Source: Natronorubrum bangense (GTDB lineage Archaea; Halobacteriota; Halobacteria; Halobacteriales; Natrialbaceae). Taken from it: DNA of 64,000 bases. Below, one piece after another: positions 7,917 through 16,384 of this stretch. Where the stretch lies: contig NZ_CP031305.1 of the NCBI RefSeq assembly GCF_004799645.1, positions 2,356,001-2,420,000 on the forward strand, read 5' to 3'. The position numbers and the translations under genes are program-made. How positions within the stretch are numbered: the stretch's first letter is position 1; the number at the start of each line of letters is the position of its first letter. Under the pieces are notes generated by a model that saw only the letters and a program-made list of their open reading frames with translations, ran no database searches and had not been told where the DNA came from.

Positions 7917-8966
7917 TTAGTAGCCGCGTTCGATCAGGTAGTCTGCGATCTCACAGAGCAGGTCACGGGCCTCGTTGTCCGGGAGGACCTCGAGTCGCGC
8001 TTTGCCCTGTTCGACTAGCTCCTGAGCGGTCTCGTTCGCGTAGCTGATCGAGCCGGCGGCCTCGAGTTTGGCGACGGCGTCATCGATTTCGGCTTCGGTG
8101 ACGGCGTCGACGTCGTTCGTGTCGATGAGTCCCTCGATATCGACACCCTGGCTGCGGGCGTGGACGGTGATCAACGTCTGTTTGTTCTCGACGAGGTCGC
8201 TGCCGCGCTGTTTACCGAGTTTCTCGCTTGGGACGGTCAGATCGAGCACGTCGTCTTGGATCTGGAACGCACGGCCGATATCGAGTCCGTAGCCGTATAG
8301 CGCGTCGATCGTCTCGTCGTCGGCACCGAGTAAGATTGCGGGCAGACACGCCGAGGCAGCGTACAGGACGGCGGTCTTCTGCTCGACCATCTCGAGGTAC
8401 TCTTCGGGGGAGACTTCTGCGCGGTTCTCGAAGGTGACGTCGAGCGATTGGCCCTCACAGATCTTCGTACACGTCGTCGCGAGGATCTCGAGCGCTTCGA
8501 CCGCGCGTTCGGGTTTTGCACCCGTCTCGAGCATGATCTCGAACGCTTTCGAGTAGAGCGTGTCGCCGGCGAGAATCGCGGTCTCGAGGTCGTACTCCTT
8601 GTGGACGGCGGGGACGCCACGTCGAAGGTCGTCGTCGTCCATGATGTCGTCGTGGATCAGCGTAAACGACTGGATGACTTCGACGCTGACGGCGGCGTCC
8701 ATGATGTCGATCGTCTCGCCATCGAGGGTCGGGAACTCGCGGTAGTCGACAGTGAGTGGGTCGACATTCGCGAGCGCTTCTGCCGTTGTGAGTAAGACGG
8801 TGGGTCGGAGCCGCTTGCCGCCAGCATCGAGCAGGTACCGCGACGCTTCGTAGAGTCGCTCCGGCCGCTGGATCGGCAGCTCCTCTGGGATGGCCTCGTT
8901 GACCAACTCGCGGCGCTTGCGGACCGCCTCGAGCACCGCCTTTTCTCGTGCCTCTGGGGTTGTCAT
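7917..8966 (-). CDS. idsA: Geranylgeranyl/geranylfarnesyl diphosphate synthase (polyprenyl synthase)
   Basis: A 349-residue trans-prenyltransferase starting at ATG 8966. LIHDDIMDDDDLRRG (residues 103-117) is the first aspartate-rich motif and FQIQDDVLD is the second. GGKRLRP near residue 50 binds diphosphate. The enzyme condenses isopentenyl diphosphate with allylic diphosphates to build C20 or C25 chains for archaeal ether lipids. It begins one base after the rnj stop codon, so the two are co-transcribed. The alternative upstream start at 9044 lies inside rnj and gives a Ser/Thr-rich shadow peptide. Chain length cannot be settled from sequence. Confidence 0.93.
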   Translation of the reverse strand: MTTPEAREKAVLEAVRKRRELVNEAIPEELPIQRPERLYEASRYLLDAGGKRLRPTVLLTTAEALANVDPLTVDYREFPTLDGETIDIMDAAVSVEVIQSFTLIHDDIMDDDDLRRGVPAVHKEYDLETAILAGDTLYSKAFEIMLETGAKPERAVEALEILATTCTKICEGQSLDVTFENRAEVSPEEYLEMVEQKTAVLYAASACLPAILLGADDETIDALYGYGLDIGRAFQIQDDVLDLTVPSEKLGKQRGSDLVENKQTLITVHARSQGVDIEGLIDTNDVDAVTEAEIDDAVAKLEAAGSISYANETAQELVEQGKARLEVLPDNEARDLLCEIADYLIERGY

Positions 8967-8967
8967 A

Positions 8968-10320
8968 TCAGTCGACAAGCTGGATGAGGTTCCCGTTGCG
9001 CGTGACGTGGACGTCTCGTCCGACCTGATAGCCCTCGCTCTCACAGAGGTTCACGTAGCCGGAGAACCCTTTGAGATCCTGGTGAGCAGGGATGATGTGC
9101 TGGGGCTGGAGCGCATCAAGCATCTCGTAGTGGCCTTCCTGATTCAGGTGGCCCGAGACGTGGATATCGTCGTAGATCCGGGCACCCTGCATACCGAGCA
9201 GTTTCTCAGCCTGATAGCGCTGGCCCTCGTTGGTCGGCTCCGGGATGACGCGAGCGGAGAAGACGACCTTGTCGCCGTCGTCCAGCTCGTAAGGCGTCTC
9301 GCCGCGAGCCATTCGGGTCAACATTGCGCGTGGTTCGCCCTGGTGGCCGGTGACGACGGGCAAGTAGTCCTCTTTGCCCTCGTTCATGATCCGTTTGAAC
9401 GTCCGGTCGACGGATTTGCGGTGGCCGAACATCCCGAGGTCCTCCGGGAAGTCAACGAAGTCGAGTCGCTCTGCAGTGCCCGAGTACTTCTCCATCGAGC
9501 GACCGAGCAAGACTGGCTGGCGACCGATATCCTTGGCGAACTCGACGAGGCTCGTCACACGTGCGATGTGACTCGAGAACGTCGTGGCGACGATCCCGCC
9601 GTCGTAATCTTCCATGCTGTAGAGCACGTCGCGGAGGTGTTCGCGGGCGACGTTCTCCGAGGGCGTTCGGCCCTTCTTGTTCGCGTTGGTACAGTCCTCG
9701 ATGTAACACAGTACGCCCTCTCCTTCGCGGCCGATCTCACGGAACCGCTTCATGTCGATCGGGTCGCCGATGACCGGCGTGTGGTCCATCCGTTTGTCCA
9801 GTCCGTAGACGACTGCGCCCTCTGGCGTGTGGAGAACTGGGTTGATCGCGTCGATGATCGAGTGGGTCACGTTGACGAACTCGAGTTCGACCTTGCCGGA
9901 GTCGCCGATCGACATCGTCTCGCCGGCGTCCATCTTGATCAGGTCGTTCTCGACGCCGAACTTCTGTTCGCCCTCGATCTGCTGTTTGACCAGTTCGATC
10001 GTAAACGGCGTCGCGACGACCGGCGCGTTGTATCGGTGAGCGAGTTTGCTGATCGCCCCAATGTGGTCTAAGTGCCCGTGAGTCGGGACGATTGCTTGGA
10101 CGTCGCCTTCCAAGTCGGACATGATCCGGTCGTCAGGGATCGCGCCCATGTCGATCAGGTCTAAGCTGTGCATCCGTTCGGTTTCGACGTTGTCGTGGAT
10201 CAGAACCTGCGAGAGGTTCAGGCCCATGTCAAAGATGACGACGTCGTCACCGGCGCGGACGGCAGTCATCTGCCGTCCAACTTCTTCGTAGCCGCCGATT
10301 GTTGCGATTTCGATTTCCAT
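8968..10320 (-). CDS. rnj: Archaeal RNase J (beta-CASP metallo-beta-lactamase ribonuclease)
   Basis: A 450-residue enzyme with the metallo-beta-lactamase motif [10 protein letters not shown] (HGHLDH at residues 81-86), a beta-CASP insertion and a conserved C-terminal SGHLNQEGH segment. Archaeal RNase J is a 5'-3' exonuclease that degrades and matures RNA. It lacks the bacterial C-terminal domain, as expected for archaea. It is translationally linked to idsA (1-base gap). The 446 bases upstream contain a TATA-like complement at about 10522-10532, which would give a 5' leader near 180 bases. This is unusual among the mainly leaderless genes here. Confidence 0.93.
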   Translation of the reverse strand: MEIEIATIGGYEEVGRQMTAVRAGDDVVIFDMGLNLSQVLIHDNVETERMHSLDLIDMGAIPDDRIMSDLEGDVQAIVPTHGHLDHIGAISKLAHRYNAPVVATPFTIELVKQQIEGEQKFGVENDLIKMDAGETMSIGDSGKVELEFVNVTHSIIDAINPVLHTPEGAVVYGLDKRMDHTPVIGDPIDMKRFREIGREGEGVLCYIEDCTNANKKGRTPSENVAREHLRDVLYSMEDYDGGIVATTFSSHIARVTSLVEFAKDIGRQPVLLGRSMEKYSGTAERLDFVDFPEDLGMFGHRKSVDRTFKRIMNEGKEDYLPVVTGHQGEPRAMLTRMARGETPYELDDGDKVVFSARVIPEPTNEGQRYQAEKLLGMQGARIYDDIHVSGHLNQEGHYEMLDALQPQHIIPAHQDLKGFSGYVNLCESEGYQVGRDVHVTRNGNLIQLVD

Positions 10321-10766
10321 GGTTCGTTGTACTGAAAGCCGCGTGGTGGACTCTCATCGAAACGGTCCGCGGACTCCCGGTTTTGCGGCCCCGGCGTCTT
10401 ACAGCACGTCGGCCATCCCGCTATGCGAACGTGGAGGCTGTTCCTCCAACTGACTCACGATGGTCGTGAATCTCGAACGCACTTGCCCGCGGGTTTCGCT
10501 AATTCGTCCATACACGCCCGGGTGTTAAAAACGCAGTGGGTTGGTCGCCTTCGCCCGCATACGTCCCGCTCTTGGCGGCGAGTGTGAAACACAGTGCACG
10601 CGGCCGCTGGAGCCACGACAGGCGATATCGAACTCGAGAAATAAAATCAATCACATGAGTACTAGATCTCGTATTATTATCCTATATTCTTGTTAACTGT
10701 GTTCTATGAAGACATACGAATTATCAATAAGAATCTTTTGTAACGTCCGCACAGAACATCTACTCG
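10321..10766. other. 446-base divergent intergenic region, rnj/permease
   Basis: I see no gene here. The left 220 bases are G+C-rich and structured (10-base palindrome GTCCGCGGAC at 10365-10374; GGAGG..CCTCC hairpin near 10431-10445). They would form the rnj leader if transcription starts at the TTTTTAAC box on the minus strand near 10522-10532. The right part (about 10630-10750) is strikingly AT-rich and serves as the upstream region of the permease. Confidence 0.5.
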
Positions 10767-13085
10767 ATGGCGAAGGATCTCGAGCGTGATCTCGGGTTGT
10801 TTGCCGTAATCGCGATCAGTATGGGAGCGATGATCGGCAGCGGGATCTTCATCTTACCAGGCGTTGCGATGGCCGAAGCAGGGCCAGCCGTGATCCTTGC
10901 GTTCGTGATCGCAGCGATTCTCGTCGTGCCAGCAGCACTCAGCATCGCCGAACTCGGCACGGCAATGCCCGAGGCCGGCGGTGACTACGTCTTCATCGAA
11001 CGAGGGCTGGGACCGTCGTTCGGGACGATCGCTGGCCTCGGCACGTGGCTCATGCTCATGCTGAAAGGATCGCTTGCGCTCTACGGTGGCATGTTCTACG
11101 TCAACTTCATCTACCAGCTCCCAACGTTGGAAATCGCGATTCCGGCACTCGAGGGGGGCCTGACGATCCCCGGCGTGCGCGCACTCGGAATCACGTTTGC
11201 AATCGTGCTGATCGCAGTCAATCTGGTCGGCGTCAAACAGACTGGCGGACTCCAGTTGATTATGGTGATCATCATGCTTGCGATCCTCTCGGCGTTCGTC
11301 GTCGGCTCGATCGTCCAGGTCGAAGGTGCGAACTACGATCCGTTCTGGCCGGACGATGGGATAGACGGTGTTCTCAGTGCGACTGCACTCGTGCTTGTCT
11401 CGTATGCCGGCGTCACGAAGGTCGCTGCTGTCGCCGAAGAGATCGAAAACCCCGGCCGAAACCTCCCGCTTGGACTGTTCATCTCACTTATCGCGACGGC
11501 CTTTCTGTACGCGTTACTCGTGTTCGTCCTGGTCGGCGTGGTCGAAGGACCTGAACTGACTGGGACAGAAGAGCCAATGGCTGTCGCGACGGAACTCCTC
11601 TTCGGAGCGGCAACGATCCCTGTTCCGATTGTTGGGACCCTTCCTGCTGGTTCGTTCGCCGTCGCGGCGATCGTGCTTGCTGCCCTCCTCGCACTCGTCA
11701 GCACGGCTGACGCAGGGATTCTGACGGCCTCCCGGTATCCACTCGCACTCAGTCGCGACAAGCTCTTTCTCGAGGTGTTCGAGTATATCCACCCGCGCTT
11801 TTCGACGCCGTTCGTCGCCATTCTCACCACTGGTGCGATCATCATCTTTATCGTCGCCACACAGGAAGTCGACGAAATCGCCAAGATGGCCGGTGCGTTC
11901 CAGATCCTCGTCTACATCCTCGTCTGTGGGGCGCTGATCGCCTTTCGCGAGCACAACCTCGAGTGGTACGATCCGGAGTTCCAGACACCAGGCTATCCCT
12001 GGATACAGCTGTTCGGAATCCTCTCGGGAATCTTTATCATCACGCAGATGGACGCCCAGGAGATCATCGGCTCGGTCGGGATCGTCGTCTTCGGCTTCCT
12101 CTGGTTCCGATGGTACGCCAAAGACAGGATCGAACGCGAGGGTGCCGCCAAAGGTCTCGCCCGCCGTGAAGCCGGGAAACAGTTCGTTCGCGACACGGAA
12201 GAACAACTCGAGCGCGAGGACCGCTTCGAGATGCTGATCCCGCTTCGCCGGGACGTGACTCGCGAGCAAGAAGACGCGTTGATCCAGTTAGCCGCACCGA
12301 TCGTGCGCCGTCGAGGCGGGCGAATCCGTGTTGTCCGGTTCGATGAAGTTCCCGACCAAGTGCCACTCGATACCGCCGCCGAAGCGCTCTCCGAAACCGA
12401 CCTCGAGTTCGAACAGCGGACTGACGAACTCGTTCAGGATCTCGAGGTTCCTGTCGAGGTCGGAGAGATCGTCAGCCACGATACGCGCCATGCAGTCGTC
12501 AACTTTGCCGACCGAATCGGCGCCGACCTCGTCCTCGCCAGACAAGAGGCGACCAGTCGCCTGGGGACTCTCTTCGGCCGGGACACCGACTGGATCATGG
12601 AACACGCTCCCTGTGATGTCGCATTCGTCCAGCATGCCCAGCGAGTTTCCGTCGACGAGATCGCCGTCGTTACTGATCGAAGTCCGTTTAACGACCCGCT
12701 CAAGGTCGAACTCGCGGATGCGATGGCAGACGTCCTCGGGGCTCGCATTCGGTTTCTCTTTGCCGTCTCCGAGAACGCACCCGACAAACTGCTTGAGACC
12801 ATCGCGGACTACCATGCGGAACTCGACGCGCTCTGTACCGTCCCCGTCGAATCGTCGATCATTCGTTCGGACGACGTGGTTGACGGCCTCTCTGAGGCGC
12901 TCGAGCCGTCCGATATCGTCATCTTGAGCACCGTCACACATCGGCGGCTGCCCGATCTGCTCATCGAACAGCGCTCAGATCGTCTCGCTGCAGCCATCGA
13001 GCAACCAGCGTTGCTCGTTCACTCCAAAGAGACCCGCCGCGGGTCGTTCCTCCGGCCGATCCTCGAGCGCGTACTGTTCGACTGA
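10767..13085 (+). CDS. APC-family amino-acid permease fused to two universal-stress (UspA-like) domains
   Basis: A 772-residue protein. Residues 1-450 carry about 12 membrane segments of the APC superfamily, with the signature MGAMIGSGIF at residues 19-28 typical of amino-acid/polyamine transporters. Residues 470-772 form a soluble cytoplasmic part with two UspA-like repeats, the second beginning EIAVVTDRSPFNDP. The Usp repeats may sense nucleotide and tune uptake, a known haloarchaeal fusion. Substrate is unknown; cationic amino acids are only a guess. It sits on the opposite strand between ipk and rnj and so breaks the isoprenoid group. It is preceded by AT-rich DNA unlike its neighbours. 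Confidence 0.87.
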   Translation: MAKDLERDLGLFAVIAISMGAMIGSGIFILPGVAMAEAGPAVILAFVIAAILVVPAALSIAELGTAMPEAGGDYVFIERGLGPSFGTIAGLGTWLMLMLKGSLALYGGMFYVNFIYQLPTLEIAIPALEGGLTIPGVRALGITFAIVLIAVNLVGVKQTGGLQLIMVIIMLAILSAFVVGSIVQVEGANYDPFWPDDGIDGVLSATALVLVSYAGVTKVAAVAEEIENPGRNLPLGLFISLIATAFLYALLVFVLVGVVEGPELTGTEEPMAVATELLFGAATIPVPIVGTLPAGSFAVAAIVLAALLALVSTADAGILTASRYPLALSRDKLFLEVFEYIHPRFSTPFVAILTTGAIIIFIVATQEVDEIAKMAGAFQILVYILVCGALIAFREHNLEWYDPEFQTPGYPWIQLFGILSGIFIITQMDAQEIIGSVGIVVFGFLWFRWYAKDRIEREGAAKGLARREAGKQFVRDTEEQLEREDRFEMLIPLRRDVTREQEDALIQLAAPIVRRRGGRIRVVRFDEVPDQVPLDTAAEALSETDLEFEQRTDELVQDLEVPVEVGEIVSHDTRHAVVNFADRIGADLVLARQEATSRLGTLFGRDTDWIMEHAPCDVAFVQHAQRVSVDEIAVVTDRSPFNDPLKVELADAMADVLGARIRFLFAVSENAPDKLLETIADYHAELDALCTVPVESSIIRSDDVVDGLSEALEPSDIVILSTVTHRRLPDLLIEQRSDRLAAAIEQPALLVHSKETRRGSFLRPILERVLFD

Positions 13086-13095
13086 CTTACAGCGA

Positions 13096-13173
13096 TCGTC
13101 GCCACCGCCAGTCAGCGAACCCGACCGCACGATGACTGTGCGATGGGCGAGAAAATCGGTTCAGTCGGTCGGA
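13096..13173 (+). repeat. Decayed copy E of the 80-bp hairpin repeat
   Basis: This 78-base stretch between the convergent permease and ipk genes aligns to the repeat. GTCGCCACC near 13098 matches the left end, GTCAGCG-ACCCGA-CGCAC the left arm of copy C, GCACGATGACTGTGCGATG the loop and right arm of copy B, and ATCGGTTCAGT the right flank of copy B. It shows no insertion, only substitutions and a 2-base deletion. The last bases lie just before the ipk stop codon at 13177. Confidence 0.7.
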
Positions 13174-13176
13174 AAC

Positions 13177-13917
13177 CTACTCGATCGTCGTCCCCGGATT
13201 CGCTCCCTCGAGAAACGACGCCAGCCCCTCGAGCCCGAAGATCGACGCTTCGGCGTCGAGTGCAAGCAATGCCTGGACCTTCGCTGCCATCCCGCCGGTG
13301 ACGTCAGTCGCATCACTGGCTCCGAGCACGGATGCGACGTCCTCATAAGCCGAAATCCGATCGATAACCGCATCATCCGCATCCAACACCCCGGGAACTG
13401 TCGAACAGAGTCCGATTCGATCAGCGGCGAGATCACGAGCCAGTTCAGCAACCAGCTCGTCGCCGCTGACAATGGTCGCGCCTGCGCCAGCGTGGGCGAT
13501 CACGTCGCCGTGGAGCACGGGAACGAACCCCTCCGACAGCATCGTCTCGATCTGGCCGGCCGGCAACTCGAGGGTGCCATCATCGTCGCGGTGAGCGGTC
13601 GAGAACGGATGAACCGGCACCGCTTGCACGCCGCGCTCGAGCAGTCGGCTGAGGACGAACTGATTTAGCGTCTTCATCGCGCCGTGGATCTCGAGAACCG
13701 CCGCAGCGTCGTGTGTTCCGTTAGTCGTGCTCACGCCGTGTTCGCTGGCGTTGTGGTGGCCGAAACTGCCGCCGCCGTGGACGATCACGAGGTCATCGTC
13801 GTTAGCCGCCAGTGCGCTCGCAACGGCGTCGGCGGCCTGCTCGAGTGCATCGCCGTCGAGCGTTTCAGGTCGTTCTTTGTCCGTAATGACGCTCCCGCCA
13901 AGTTTCAGAACGATCAT
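13177..13917 (-). CDS. Isopentenyl phosphate kinase
   Basis: A 246-residue amino-acid-kinase-fold enzyme. KLGGSVITDK at the N-terminus binds ATP. VHGGGSFGHH (residues 46-55) holds the glycine loop and the His that in characterised isopentenyl phosphate kinases contacts the substrate phosphate. DATDVTGGMAAKVQ is the C-terminal lysine loop. The enzyme makes isopentenyl diphosphate from isopentenyl phosphate in the archaeal variant mevalonate pathway. It overlaps mvk by four bases (ATGA), so the two are translationally coupled. An acetylglutamate-kinase-like role is made unlikely by the FGHH motif and this context. Confidence 0.92.
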   Translation of the reverse strand: MIVLKLGGSVITDKERPETLDGDALEQAADAVASALAANDDDLVIVHGGGSFGHHNASEHGVSTTNGTHDAAAVLEIHGAMKTLNQFVLSRLLERGVQAVPVHPFSTAHRDDDGTLELPAGQIETMLSEGFVPVLHGDVIAHAGAGATIVSGDELVAELARDLAADRIGLCSTVPGVLDADDAVIDRISAYEDVASVLGASDATDVTGGMAAKVQALLALDAEASIFGLEGLASFLEGANPGTTIE

Positions 13918-14900
13918 TCGAGCCGTTCGACCCCCGTTTCAGAAAGCTCAGCACGGAACGTGTCCGCACAGCCTGGCGTGTACGACAGCGCAGTCTGGGT
14001 CTCGTCGGTCGGATCAAGCGCGACGATACAGCCGCCGCCGCCGGCACCTGTTAGCTTCGCGCCCGCTGCACCGGCGTCGCGAGCAGCCCAGACCATCGAA
14101 TCGAGCGAGCGAGAGGAGACTCCGAGCGCCGAGAGCAGTCCGTGATTGAAATTCATCAACCGACCGAGTTCCTCGAGATCGCCCGCAGCGAGTGCTGTCT
14201 CGCCGTTTCGGACGATATCGCCGATCGCATCGACCGTGTCTGCCGCAAACTCATACTCCTCGCGGAGACTCCGCACGCCCGCCACGAGTTCCCCGGTGTC
14301 CCCGGCACCGCCGTCGAATCCGATGACGAGGGGCAGATCGGGGGACTCGAGTGACTGACAGTTATCTCCCTCGACCCGAACAGCACCTCCAGTGGCCGAA
14401 CAGAACGTATCGGCCCGAGACGCCTGTCCGCCCTGCACCTCGTACTCGGTCTGGTAGGCTCGCTCAGCGAGTTCGTCGACCTCGAGTGTCGTCCCGAGCT
14501 CGCGGGTTCCGGCGTCGATTGCGGCGACCGCGACTGCCGCGGACGAGCCAAGCCCTGCGCCAAGCGGGATATCGCTCTCGATCGTCACGTCGAAACCGAC
14601 GTCTTCCTCGCCCGTCACGTCCCGCACCTGTTCGATCGCACCGTCGACGTACCCCATCGCTGCGGTCAGCAGCGACTCCGAGACGTCCACGTCGGGCGGC
14701 CCGTCTGCCGTCCCGCCGTACTCCACCGTAAACCCATCTAGACTGAGGTCTTCGGCATGAATGCGCAGTTTGCTATCCGTCCGTCGTTCCACACCGACCC
14801 GTGCTCGTACCTCGATAGCACACGGAACAGCGGGTTCGCCGTAGACTACCGCGTGCTCCCCAAATAAGTACACCTTGCCGGGAGCGCTCGAGACTGCCAT
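13914..14900 (-). CDS. mvk: Mevalonate kinase
   Basis: A 328-residue GHMP kinase that phosphorylates mevalonate, the entry step to isoprenoid lipids. APGKVYLFGEHAVVYG (residues 6-21), PLGAGLGSSAAVAVA (the ATP loop) and LTGAGGGGCIVAL near the C-terminus are the three GHMP motifs. It is first in a two-gene operon with isopentenyl phosphate kinase. A TATA-like complement at 14924-14932 is 27 bases before the ATG, indicating a leaderless transcript. In many haloarchaea this gene follows rpsB directly; here about 7.5 kb of accessory DNA lies between them. Confidence 0.94.
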   Translation of the reverse strand: MAVSSAPGKVYLFGEHAVVYGEPAVPCAIEVRARVGVERRTDSKLRIHAEDLSLDGFTVEYGGTADGPPDVDVSESLLTAAMGYVDGAIEQVRDVTGEEDVGFDVTIESDIPLGAGLGSSAAVAVAAIDAGTRELGTTLEVDELAERAYQTEYEVQGGQASRADTFCSATGGAVRVEGDNCQSLESPDLPLVIGFDGGAGDTGELVAGVRSLREEYEFAADTVDAIGDIVRNGETALAAGDLEELGRLMNFNHGLLSALGVSSRSLDSMVWAARDAGAAGAKLTGAGGGGCIVALDPTDETQTALSYTPGCADTFRAELSETGVERLE

Positions 14901-14923
14901 ATCCAGCCGTTCGCACGAGGACG

Positions 14924-14932
14924 GTTAATAAC
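14924..14932 (-). promoter_or_regulatory. TATA-like box of mvk-ipk operon
   Basis: The minus strand reads GTTATTAAC, centred about 27 bases upstream of the mvk ATG (14900). Spacing and composition fit a leaderless haloarchaeal promoter. Confidence 0.5.
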
Positions 14933-15002
14933 TATCTTCTCGAGTGAGCGGCGACAATCGTTATTAGACTTCTATTCCCGACAAAAATTCAGACACCAAT
15001 GG

Positions 15003-15012
15003 TTATTTATTT
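15003..15012 (+). promoter_or_regulatory. TATA-like box of PQQ-repeat lipoprotein
   Basis: TTATTTATTT lies about 27 bases before ATG 15035. This box decides the start: the longer in-frame ATG at 14999 would be upstream of the promoter element. Confidence 0.55.
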
Positions 15013-15034
15013 GTTCGCTTTGAACGGGACGATA

Positions 15035-16228
15035 ATGGTTACTCAGCTGTCACGCCGACAGTGGCTCGGAACGTGTGCAACTGTTGCAGGGACAACGGCG
15101 ATTGCTGGCTGTTCTGGAAGCGACGAAAACGGAAATGAAGAAGACGAACACGGAGACAGCGACGGTGAAGAATCCTCGAGCAGTGACTGGCCGATGTATG
15201 GTGTTGATCTGCAGAACACGGGGTATCACCCGGATGCAACTGGACCAGCAGGTGATGAGGTAATTGAGCGTAAGGTTATTGATACAGAGATGACCGGTCT
15301 ATATCCCATCACGATCGGTGATGGAATGCTATACGGAACCAATGCGGGACAGAGTATCTACGCATTGAAGCTTGAAACAGAGGAAATTAAGTGGAAAGGA
15401 AATGTCGGTGGGTCGACTATTGTCCATGATGAGATGATCTATGGTCCTGTCAGTGATGAAACGCTGTATGGATACGATACCGACAGTGGGGATCAGTGGG
15501 AGTCAGAACAAAATAACTCAGTCAGCGCTTTCGTTACTCAACCCATTCCGACATCGGATGGCATTTTCATTGCATCGGATGATGCTATTTGGCGGTTCGA
15601 TTTCGACACAGGCGAATCCACGAAGGTTATTGACACCCCCTTAGCCAATGTGACTACCGAATGGCCGGCATTCGACGACAAAACATTGTACATTGGTCGG
15701 TCAGCAGGGCTTCATGCGATCAACGTTGACACTCCAGAAATTGAATGGACGTTCGAACCAGACAATGGTGGAAGTGTCGCTGCAAGCAACCCGGTTGTCG
15801 TTGACGGCACAGTCTACGTGGTAAACACAGAAGAACGTCTACATGCGATTGATACCGATACAGGCGAGGAAGAGTGGGCAGTTGATGTCGATATAGCTGG
15901 AGGAAGTCCAGCCGTCGCTGAAGGAATGGTCTATCTTACTGGACCGCGGTCTGTCGTTGCTGTTGATATCAATAGCGGCAGTATCGAATGGGAGGCTGGA
16001 GACGATGTCGCACTTGAACCGTACGACGCCGTCGTTGCGAGTGGGATATGTTACGTCGCAACCTCATTTAGAATGTGGGGATATGATGCGGACTCCGGCG
16101 ACCTAATCTGGAAATACGAGCGACCAGATGACAGTGAGATTCGGTTCTCTGCATCACCAACAGTGTTTGACGATACAATTTACGCCCCGTCTAGTGATGA
16201 CACGCTGTACGCGATTGAAGATGCCTGA
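15035..16228 (+). CDS. Tat lipoprotein with PQQ-type beta-propeller repeats
   Basis: A 397-residue exported protein starting at ATG 15035. SRRQWLG at residues 6-12 is a twin-arginine signal and TAIAGC gives a lipobox with Cys26. An acidic Glu/Asp/Ser linker follows. The remainder is repeated blades of the PQQ-like outer-wall type (for example LYGTNAGQSIYAL, LYGYDTDSG, LHAIDTDTGEEEW, LYAIEDA). It is probably a surface scaffold or binding protein; a redox role is not shown. Its codon use is clearly richer in A+T than mvk beside it, suggesting recent acquisition. It is followed by 156 AT-rich bases with no gene. Confidence 0.85.
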   Translation: MVTQLSRRQWLGTCATVAGTTAIAGCSGSDENGNEEDEHGDSDGEESSSSDWPMYGVDLQNTGYHPDATGPAGDEVIERKVIDTEMTGLYPITIGDGMLYGTNAGQSIYALKLETEEIKWKGNVGGSTIVHDEMIYGPVSDETLYGYDTDSGDQWESEQNNSVSAFVTQPIPTSDGIFIASDDAIWRFDFDTGESTKVIDTPLANVTTEWPAFDDKTLYIGRSAGLHAINVDTPEIEWTFEPDNGGSVAASNPVVVDGTVYVVNTEERLHAIDTDTGEEEWAVDVDIAGGSPAVAEGMVYLTGPRSVVAVDINSGSIEWEAGDDVALEPYDAVVASGICYVATSFRMWGYDADSGDLIWKYERPDDSEIRFSASPTVFDDTIYAPSSDDTLYAIEDA

Positions 16229-16384
16229 TCCATCGTTTTGTTCTCACCTAGATATCGCAGTTGTAGCTTCTTCCAGGAACTATGCTCTTACGTGAAAACC
16301 CCACTTCTAAACAGAACTATAATTTTCGCTAACACATACAGTTGCTAAAACAAATTGCTGTGGACGCAGTTATCATACTCAGTC

